Positions 1 to 5,241 of a stretch of 6,742 nt of DNA are shown in pieces. The notes below the pieces were generated by a model. It had not been told where the DNA came from. It searched no databases and saw only the letters and a list, made by a program, of their open reading frames with translations. The position numbers and the translations under genes were made by a program. Source of the stretch: Desulfuromonadaceae bacterium. Its GTDB lineage: Bacteria > Desulfobacterota > Desulfuromonadia > Desulfuromonadales > Geopsychrobacteraceae. Within the stretch, counting starts at the first letter, position 1; the number at the start of each line of letters is the position of its first letter. The stretch spans positions 1 to 6,742 of the forward strand of contig WTCI01000311.1 in assembly GCA_013138655.1 (NCBI GenBank), in the 5' to 3' direction.

Positions 1-160
1 CGTAACTATAGTCTTTACTGAACCCACCGTAGTTGAGGGTTTCGCCCGTTTTGCGGTTCAGCTCATCGTAAGTCAGGGTGCCGCTGACAGAGCCATCACC
101 ATCTGTCTCCCATGCGGTGAGATTACCGGCATCATCGTAGCCGAAGCTGGTAGCTGACAG
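1..160 (-). pseudogene. Rhs/YD-repeat protein fragment, 5'-truncated
   Basis: Read on the minus strand from 160 to 1, this gives 53 open codons of typical Rhs/YD-repeat sequence: FGYDDAGNLTAW, a short DGDGS turn, then LTYDELNRKTGETLNY. The recurring (F/L)xYDxxGNLT and YDxLNR pattern is the hallmark of YD repeats, which form the beta-cocoon shell of large secreted Rhs or wall-associated toxin-delivery proteins. The frame continues off the left edge, so the C-terminal part lies outside. Upstream it stays open to a TAA at 248-250, but from about 161 the translation turns into basic, non-YD sequence (GRGSHKHRSRAPRK) with no ATG. A normal Rhs protein is over 1000 aa, so its N-terminal part is missing and I read this as a remnant or displaced cassette. 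A gene using a rare start codon cannot be fully excluded. The YD-repeat identity is fairly sure; the pseudogene status is inference. Confidence 0.62.
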
Positions 161-370
161 GAAATTGCTTTTCCGGGGAGCGCGACTGCGGTGCTTGTGG
201 CTACCCCTCCCCGCCGATTCCCGTCCGAAAATCGACCTGTTTTCCTTTTAAGGTAGGCGACGAGCCACTGTCAACCAAAAACCCCGGCTGACAAGACGAA
301 AACCTCTTAAATTTCGCCGATCTTGCCGTTTTCCACCCGCACTGACCCAACGAGCATCACTTGAAAATCA
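161..370. other. Non-coding GC-rich flank with two possible hairpins
   Basis: I see no credible gene here. Two inverted repeats are visible. CGGGGAG at 174-180 pairs perfectly with CTCCCCG at 207-213 around a 26-nt loop. GTCAACC at 270-276 faces GGCTGAC at 286-292; read on the minus strand this is a 7-bp stem with one G-U pair and a loop of GGGGUUUUU. A 7-bp direct repeat GCTGACA occurs at 153-159 and 287-293, so the 174-213 hairpin lies between two identical short words. That could be the footprint of a small insertion into the Rhs gene, or chance. Joining the sequence across the two copies does not restore a long Rhs frame, because a TAA follows within a few codons. Confidence 0.4.
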
Positions 371-522
371 GTAACTGTTCAGCACAGTACAAAAGACTGT
401 CATTCCGGCAGGATTTTAGCCGGAATCCAGAGCTTAGAAGACAGAAAGACTGGATCCCCGATAGCAGCACTTAAGGGATAACAGGTGTTTTGTCTCCTGA
501 TCTGATAATGCTGAATAGTTAC
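371..522. repeat. MITE-like element with terminal inverted repeats
   Basis: GTAACTGTTCAGCA at 371-384 is the reverse complement, with one mismatch in 14, of TGCTGAATAGTTAC at 509-522, bounding 152 bp with no coding potential. Just inside, ACAAAA (389-394) mirrors TTTTGT (488-493). The interior carries an 8-bp perfect hairpin, ATTCCGGC (402-409) and GCCGGAAT (419-426), and a weaker one, ATCCC (454-458) and GGGAT (475-479). TGAAAA occurs near both outer edges (362-367 and 524-529), offset by a few bases, so it is at best a doubtful target duplication. Short elements with terminal inverted repeats and no gene are typical of MITEs mobilised in trans by a related transposase. The class assignment is inference from structure; no copy-number information is available here. 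Confidence 0.55.
401..430. repeat. ATTCCGGC hairpin, dispersed REP-like motif
   Basis: The stem ATTCCGGC / GCCGGAAT (402-409 and 419-426) with a 9-nt loop is flanked by GTC on the left and CCAG on the right. This GTCATTCCGGC...GCCGGAATCCAG layout is one I recall as a dispersed intergenic repeat in many proteobacterial genomes. It sits inside the larger inverted-repeat element at 371-522. No function is evident. Confidence 0.55.
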
Positions 523-565
523 ATGAAAACAAGTCAAGGGTCGGTGAGGAAGCTATGATGGGTTT

Positions 566-590
566 CCCCGGCACAATCACATGTCCGGGG
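566..590. other. Hairpin at the 3' end of the GGDEF-EAL gene
   Basis: CCCCGG (566-571) pairs with CCGGGG (585-590), and the stem may extend by three pairs past a bulged base. It overlaps the stop codon of the minus-strand gene at 577-579. It could slow RNA polymerase or protect the 3' end, but on the minus strand it is followed by AAACCC rather than a T-run, so it does not qualify as a standard intrinsic terminator. Confidence 0.3.
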
Positions 591-3500
591 AGGTTCGTGC
601 CAACAGTGCAACGATTTTTTCTGCCGACTCCGGTTTACTGAAAAGATATCCCTGCCCCTCGAAACAGTTCATCTCCAAAAGCATCTGCAACTGCTCGGCA
701 GTTTCAATCCCTTCGGCGACAACCCCGACCCCCAGACTGCGGGCCAGAGCGACAACTATTTCGGCGATCGCTGCATCATTGGCATCGCTGGTGATATCAC
801 GGACGAATGAGCGGTCGATTTTGAGCTTGGAAATCGGAAAACGCTTCAGATAGCTCAACGAAGAATAACCGGTGCCGAAATCATCAATTGCCAGGCTGAT
901 GTTTCGCTCCTTAAGTGCCGTAAGGGTTGAGATGGTTTCCTCAACATCATCCATAATGACACTTTCGGTGATTTCCAATTCCAGGAACCTGGGCTCCAGG
1001 CTGGTTTTCTCCAATGCCGCATCAACCATCTGTACGAGGTTTCCATGCCGAAACTGTCGCCCGGAAATGTTGACACAAATACGTCCCGGAGTATAGCCGG
1101 CATCGATCCACTCCTTGGCCTGGCGGCAACTCGTCTCCAGAATCCACTCCCCCAGAGCAACAATAAACCCGGTTTCTTCCGCCAGAGGGATAAAATCACT
1201 CGGACAGATCAAGCCTTTTTCCGGGTGCTGCCAACGAACCAGAGCTTCCAGTCCTATCAGTTTACCGGTCCGCAGATCGACTTGCGGCTGGTAGTGCATG
1301 CTGAACTGCCGATCGCTGAGTGCCCTGCTCAAATCCCTCTCCAGTAACAGCAGTTCATGGGTTCTGGCATTCATATCCGGGGTATAGAACTGGAACCTGT
1401 TACCGCCCCCCTTCTTGGCTCCATACATGGCGACATCGGCACACTTCAGCAATTCTTCACTATCATAACCGTCCGCCGGATACATACCGATCCCAATGCT
1501 GACAGAAACTGACAGCTCCTGTGAGAGAACTTCAACCGGCTCCGCAAACGCTTCAAGTATTTTCTGTGCGAAGGTAGCAACCGCCTGCGGGCCGTTCACC
1601 TCTTCGATAATGATCAGAAACTCATCGCCTCCAAGTCGGGCAACGGTATCCGCAGCCCTGACCGTCTGCTGAAGCCGATCCGCGACGGTTTTAAGAACCT
1701 GATCACCAAATGCGTGCCCCAGTGAATCATTGATGTTCTTAAAACGGTCCAGGTCGAGGAAGAGCAACCCCAGCCTTGTGTCGCTACGCCGCGTCTTGGT
1801 CAAGGCGTGGGCTAAACGTTCATTGAACAGGACCCGATTCGGCAAGGACGTCAAAGGATCATGGTGCGCCAGAAAATTGAGCCGTTTTTCATTCTCGAGC
1901 AGGGCTTCTTCTGCCTGCAGCCGTTCGGTAATATCCCGGAAGGATTCGATGATCCCCTGGAGAGAACCATCTTCCCCCCGGAATGGCGAAGCGACCAGTT
2001 CGAAAACCCGATTTTTGCCATCCTCCATAACATGGGTGTGAATAACGGTCACCGACTGGCCGGTCTCTTTGACCTGTTGCAAAGGGCAGGGATGATTGAT
2101 CCCACGGCAAGGCTGATCCATGTTATGAGAAGCCCGATAGCAGGGCAACGTCCCGGTGGCCGGAATTTCCCCATGGACGAAATCTCTGGCCACCAGGTTC
2201 ATCAACCGAACCTGGTAGTCCAGGTCGATAACATAAATCGGATCTTCCACCCCGTCGATAATCGTCTGCAGAAATGTTCGTTCCGCTGCAACGGCTTTCT
2301 CGGCCCGTTTACGGTCGGTGATATCCCGAAAAATCCCGCGCAGAGCGATGGCGCGGCCATCCTTGAGCTGAAAACTGACATTCCCTTCCAGCTCAATTTT
2401 TCGGCCGTCTTTCGTGACAAATGCGGTTTCCAGCGGGCGGTCTCCGATCTTTTGTTCCGCCTCCTGGAACGCCGTCAGGCAGCTATTCTGATAATCGGGA
2501 TGGATGATATCAAAGATATTCAGCTGCGGGATTTCCTCCATTGTGTAGCCGAGGGTTTTCAGCCAAGCCTGATTGACAAACAGGATTCGCCCATCTGCCG
2601 AAACGCTCTGGATCAAATCGTTGGCGCTATCAAACAGCTCACGTAGCCGCTGTTCACTTTCCGAAAGTCGCTTTTCTGCAGCACTGCGTTCGGCAATCTC
2701 CAGATTAAGCTGATCTCGCGAAGCCGTCACATGCAGCAGATTCTCTGTCATGTTGTTAAATGCCTCGGCCAGTTGGCCGAACTCATCATTGCGATCCACC
2801 GGCAAGCGACAGGAGAAATCTCCCTGACCGACGCGGCGGGTCCCGATCTGTAGCCTCTGGATCGGAATCGACGCTGAGTGAGAGATTTTTGTCACGATAA
2901 TCAAGCCCAGGCCCACAACCCCGACAATGAAGATAATCATGAACTGCTTGAAAGGAGCAATCGAAGCATAAGCTTCCTGGAGATCCATCTTCGCGACCAG
3001 CCCCAGGTCGACTCTCGGTAAATAGCTCCACGAGGCGATGATTTCAACCCCCTGGCAATTATAACAAATGCCTGAACCGGAACGACCCAGCACAGCTTCC
3101 TGCAACGGCATCAGCTCATCATTATTTTTGAAGAGGACTGGATGCCGACTGCTTCTTTCCTGACTTCGCATGAAGGGGTTCAGATGAATAAAATGATTTT
3201 CATCGATTCTTTTACCCAGGATGGTTTTCCCCGTTTTACCGAGACCGGTTGAATCCTCGATAACGGCATAAATCGAAGAGAGACCCACTTCAAAACCCAT
3301 CAAGGCAAGGGGCTCCCCCTGTTTGGACATTACCGGCCCAATCAGAAAAATGTGATCCTCTCCATGTTCATGGTCGTTTTGCACAAAGATAATTTTTATG
3401 ATTTTCTTTGCGTAAATTTCCGCAATTTCTACTGTGGTGAGAGGCAATTTCGTGTGCAGATTCTTTTCCCGGTGATAAAGATTGCTCAAATAAAAAACCC

Positions 3501-3870
3501 GGCCCTGTGCATCCGCGAAAATAATTCCGTCAAGACCGGCAATATCCTGAAAGAAAGACAGATTTTTGTCGATCTCAAGCAACAGACTTTCTTCGACCTT
3601 CTTTGAGCCACCCTGATTGACCTGATTCACATAATTGTCCAACGAGTTACGGACGGAATCAAGCCCCCTGATTTCGTAAAAACTGCACTGTTTCCCTTTT
3701 ATAAAATCTTCAACCTTTTCCGCCTTCAGTTGCGCGACAACTGCGAGCGAATCCTGGCGGCTTTTCAAGAGGAAATCTTCGGCCAGGTAATAGGAGGCAA
3801 GCCCGATAACAATAACGGGAATAATGAAGAGCGCTAGGGTGGTCAGTTGTATTTTTTGCTTAATCAGCAT
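577..3870 (-). CDS. Membrane c-di-GMP cyclase/phosphodiesterase (sensor-HAMP-PAS-PAS-GGDEF-EAL)
   Basis: Likely bifunctional enzyme making c-di-GMP from GTP (GGDEF) and hydrolysing it to pGpG (EAL), anchored in the inner membrane. Numbering is from the start at 3870 (about 1097 aa). TM1 lies at about 10-30, a periplasmic Cache-like sensor at 31-308, TM2 at 309-330, HAMP at 330-382, PAS1 at 405-520 ending RDITDRKRAE, PAS2 at 530-650 ending RDITERLQAEE, GGDEF at 660-820 and EAL at 845-1090. The active-site RLGGDEF is intact (GGDEF 747-751) and RAAD (738-741), five residues upstream, is a complete inhibitory I-site. The EAL domain has EALVRW (from 875), DDFGTGYSS (from 996), KIDRSF, AEGIE and GQGYLFSKP, so both domains look active. 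PAS2 has Cys577, Cys588 and Cys595, and the sensor has a CYNC pair near 269-272. The frame extends to an ATG at 3915, but that codon has no ribosome site and overlaps a likely -10; the 3870 ATG has only a weak GGA and puts TM1 right after a short basic tail. The signal sensed is unknown. Confidence 0.93.
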   Translation of the reverse strand: MLIKQKIQLTTLALFIIPVIVIGLASYYLAEDFLLKSRQDSLAVVAQLKAEKVEDFIKGKQCSFYEIRGLDSVRNSLDNYVNQVNQGGSKKVEESLLLEIDKNLSFFQDIAGLDGIIFADAQGRVFYLSNLYHREKNLHTKLPLTTVEIAEIYAKKIIKIIFVQNDHEHGEDHIFLIGPVMSKQGEPLALMGFEVGLSSIYAVIEDSTGLGKTGKTILGKRIDENHFIHLNPFMRSQERSSRHPVLFKNNDELMPLQEAVLGRSGSGICYNCQGVEIIASWSYLPRVDLGLVAKMDLQEAYASIAPFKQFMIIFIVGVVGLGLIIVTKISHSASIPIQRLQIGTRRVGQGDFSCRLPVDRNDEFGQLAEAFNNMTENLLHVTASRDQLNLEIAERSAAEKRLSESEQRLRELFDSANDLIQSVSADGRILFVNQAWLKTLGYTMEEIPQLNIFDIIHPDYQNSCLTAFQEAEQKIGDRPLETAFVTKDGRKIELEGNVSFQLKDGRAIALRGIFRDITDRKRAEKAVAAERTFLQTIIDGVEDPIYVIDLDYQVRLMNLVARDFVHGEIPATGTLPCYRASHNMDQPCRGINHPCPLQQVKETGQSVTVIHTHVMEDGKNRVFELVASPFRGEDGSLQGIIESFRDITERLQAEEALLENEKRLNFLAHHDPLTSLPNRVLFNERLAHALTKTRRSDTRLGLLFLDLDRFKNINDSLGHAFGDQVLKTVADRLQQTVRAADTVARLGGDEFLIIIEEVNGPQAVATFAQKILEAFAEPVEVLSQELSVSVSIGIGMYPADGYDSEELLKCADVAMYGAKKGGGNRFQFYTPDMNARTHELLLLERDLSRALSDRQFSMHYQPQVDLRTGKLIGLEALVRWQHPEKGLICPSDFIPLAEETGFIVALGEWILETSCRQAKEWIDAGYTPGRICVNISGRQFRHGNLVQMVDAALEKTSLEPRFLELEITESVIMDDVEETISTLTALKERNISLAIDDFGTGYSSLSYLKRFPISKLKIDRSFVRDITSDANDAAIAEIVVALARSLGVGVVAEGIETAEQLQMLLEMNCFEGQGYLFSKPESAEKIVALLARTSPDM

Positions 3871-3892
3871 GCAGTGTCCGCAAACAAAATAT

Positions 3893-3910
3893 TCACAGTA
3901 AAAACTGTGA
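3893..3910. promoter_or_regulatory. Perfect 7-bp dyad, likely operator
   Basis: TCACAGT AAAA ACTGTGA has perfect 7-bp arms around a 4-nt spacer. It covers the predicted +1 (about 3907) of the minus-strand promoter and lies 23 bp upstream of the preferred start at 3870, a classic place for a repressor. The half-site order (TCACA...TGTGA) is the reverse of a CRP/FNR-type site and the spacing does not fit LexA, so the binding protein is unknown. As RNA it would be a short hairpin near the transcript's 5' end. Confidence 0.5.
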
Positions 3911-3913
3911 CGC

Positions 3914-3942
3914 ATGTTAAATGAACGCTAATAAAAAATCAA
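3914..3942 (-). promoter_or_regulatory. Candidate sigma70 promoter for the GGDEF-EAL gene
   Basis: On the minus strand, TTGATT (3942-3937) and TAACAT (3919-3914) are separated by 17 bp. Each matches four of six consensus positions. The predicted start near 3907 leaves a leader of about 37 nt before the ATG at 3870. If this promoter is used, translation from the upstream ATG at 3915 is impossible, because that codon overlaps the -10. Confidence 0.4.
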
Positions 3943-4085
3943 CGTAATTTAGTGCGATTTACAGGGTCGAGCAGACGGACTTCTTCCCATGAGACAATTG
4001 GCATGAAACCCTCAGCCGAAAACCACTGAACCTCGATCACTGCCTGCTTCTGCAATCAATAAACAGCAAACCAGGACTTTCCTGC
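3943..4085. other. Divergent intergenic spacer core
   Basis: This is the middle of the 312-bp gap between the divergent genes. I find no ORF of note, no tRNA-like fold and no riboswitch I recognise. The only structure seen is a small dyad CAGGA CTT TCCTG at 4072-4084, ending just before the -35 of the plus-strand promoter, which could be an accessory protein site. Confidence 0.4.
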
Positions 4086-4114
4086 TTGACAAATAAATAC
4101 CCACCCTGTTCAAT
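4086..4114 (+). promoter_or_regulatory. Candidate sigma70 promoter for the AbiEi-like/ATPase operon
   Basis: A perfect -35 TTGACA (4086-4091) is followed after 17 bp by TTCAAT (4109-4114), which matches four of six -10 positions. The expected start is around 4121, giving a leader of about 60 nt before the ATG at 4183. It points only into the two-gene operon. Confidence 0.55.
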
Positions 4115-4144
4115 TAAATTCAAACTAATTGTCAGTGAACACTG
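4108..4144. promoter_or_regulatory. Overlapping dyads at the operon promoter, possible autoregulatory operator
   Basis: CAATTA (4111-4116) and TAATTG (4126-4131) are perfect inverted arms 9 bp apart, extended by outer GTTCA (4108-4112) and TGAAC (4136-4140). Next to them lies CAGTG AA CACTG (4133-4144). Together they span the -10, the +1 and the early leader. AbiEi-type antitoxins are known to bind inverted repeats at their own promoter and repress it, so autoregulation by the first gene is a reasonable inference. The site itself is seen; the binder is not. Confidence 0.42.
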
Positions 4145-4169
4145 GAAATAAAATGAACATTAAGTAATG

Positions 4170-4174
4170 AAGGA
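4170..4174 (+). promoter_or_regulatory. Ribosome binding site of the AbiEi-like gene
   Basis: AAGGA lies 8 bp upstream of the ATG at 4183, a strong Shine-Dalgarno at good spacing, and fixes this start over later in-frame ATGs. Confidence 0.75.
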
Positions 4175-4182
4175 ATAATCGT

Positions 4183-5238
4183 ATGCCACGCCGACCCCTT
4201 CTCAATGATGAACAAATCTTTTACGACAGCATGAAGGCGATCCGTAGCCTCCCACAGAGCAAGATTGAGTTCATGCTGAAAAAGATCAGCGGCCCTTTTG
4301 CCGGAACCTTTCGCCTTTCCGGACCTTGGGGGGAACGCTACTTTTATATCAAGGTGGTACCGAAACTGAGTCCGACCGTAGCCGATCTGGTCATCCACCA
4401 GATAAAAACCTCTCCGGCCCCGAAAGACGCCAGCCCACTCCTGGTCAGCCACTACATTTCTCCCAAGCTGGCGGCCACCCTGAAACAACAGGGCATCGAA
4501 TATGCCGACTGCGCCGGCAACCTTTACCTCAGTAAGATGCCGCTTTATGTTGAAATTGCCGGGCAGAAACATGCGCCGAAAGCGCCTGGCGCTGATCGCC
4601 TGTTCCGCACCGCGGGACTCAAACTGCTGTACCTGTTTTTGCGCAACCGACAAACGATCAATGCCACCTACCGGATGCTGGCCGATGACGCCGGGATTGC
4701 CCTGGGGGCCATTGGCAGCCTGTTAACTGAACTGGAGAAAAGGGGCAACCTGAGTGTTGCCGATGGCGAACGACAGCTGACCGCTATTGAGGAGTTATTA
4801 CAGCGCTGGCAGCTCGGCTACTTGGAGACCTTACGACCCAAACTGACTCTGCAGCGCTGTCAACTCGCTCCCGGCTACCGTATCAGCCAACTCCCGGAAC
4901 AGCTGAGACAGTTGAGCAACGGCAAGCAAATTCTGATTGGCGGCGAACTTGGCGCATCCCTGCTGGTCAGCGGTTTCCAACCACAGAGTGCGGTCCTTTA
5001 CCTGAGTCCGGAGCACCAACTGAAACTGATGTTGCAACTGCACCTGACCCCCGACCCGACCGGCAACATCACCATGCTGCAACCGTTCGGTCGCCAGTGC
5101 AGCTGGATCGGCTGGCAGCCGGAAGGGCTGACCCTTGCCGATCCACTACTGACGTTCGCCGAACTCTCCGGCAGCCAAACCGATCGGGTTGCCGAAAAAC
5201 TCTATAATCAGTATCTGGTCCCACGACTGAACGGGTAA
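4183..5238 (+). CDS. AbiEi-like (DUF2186/AbiEi_2) antitoxin-family regulator
   Basis: This 351-aa protein follows the plan of the AbiEi-like antitoxin/transcription regulator family from end to end. Residues 1-80 are an N-terminal region. Residues 85-128 hold the family core, LLVSHYISPKLAATLKQQ, then GIEYADCAGNLYL, corresponding to the family's 'vtrYipp.la..L...gI.y.DtAGNayl'. Residues 142-195 look like a winged helix (GLKLLYLFL, RMLADDAGIALGAIGSLLTELEKRG), expected to bind DNA. RWQLGYLETLRPKL (208-221) is a conserved block, and the C-terminal part has IGGELGASLL (252-261), VLYL, GNITMLQPF and ADPLL (319-323), ending with VAEKLYNQYL. In type IV toxin-antitoxin systems the AbiEi partner represses the operon and counteracts the AbiEii nucleotidyltransferase toxin. 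Here the next gene, 3 nt away, is an ATPase, not AbiEii, so an antitoxin role is not shown. It could be a stand-alone repressor of the operon. It is probably cytoplasmic, with no signal peptide or membrane segment. Family identity is fairly certain; function is inferred. Confidence 0.85.
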   Translation: MPRRPLLNDEQIFYDSMKAIRSLPQSKIEFMLKKISGPFAGTFRLSGPWGERYFYIKVVPKLSPTVADLVIHQIKTSPAPKDASPLLVSHYISPKLAATLKQQGIEYADCAGNLYLSKMPLYVEIAGQKHAPKAPGADRLFRTAGLKLLYLFLRNRQTINATYRMLADDAGIALGAIGSLLTELEKRGNLSVADGERQLTAIEELLQRWQLGYLETLRPKLTLQRCQLAPGYRISQLPEQLRQLSNGKQILIGGELGASLLVSGFQPQSAVLYLSPEHQLKLMLQLHLTPDPTGNITMLQPFGRQCSWIGWQPEGLTLADPLLTFAELSGSQTDRVAEKLYNQYLVPRLNG

Positions 5239-5241
5239 AAA

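Noticed and set aside
1..576. CRISPR array, tRNA or rRNA gene in the left flank
   Set aside because: There are no regularly spaced direct repeats, no cloverleaf with a T-arm GTTC consensus, and no rRNA-like sequence; only inverted repeats and an Rhs fragment are seen.
566..590. Intrinsic terminator for the GGDEF-EAL gene
   Set aside because: The stem is present but overlaps the stop codon and has no T-run after it on the minus strand, so I list it only as a hairpin.
1861..2646. 261-codon open frame on the plus strand inside the GGDEF-EAL gene
   Set aside because: It lies wholly antisense to well-conserved PAS and linker coding sequence, shows no recognisable domain, and is explained by the codon bias of the minus-strand gene.
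3893..3910. CRP/FNR or LexA binding site
   Set aside because: TCACA comes before TGTGA, the reverse of CRP order, and the ACAGT-N4-ACTGT spacing does not match CTGT-N8-ACAG of LexA.
577..3915. Longer start of the GGDEF-EAL protein at the ATG at 3915
   Set aside because: There is no Shine-Dalgarno sequence, the ATG overlaps a candidate -10, and the extra 15 residues (with three cysteines) precede what looks like a normal N-terminal membrane anchor. It remains possible.
4132..4653. 173-codon minus-strand open frame over the operon promoter and the AbiEi-like gene
   Set aside because: It is antisense to a gene with clear family motifs and a good ribosome site, and its own product has no recognisable features.
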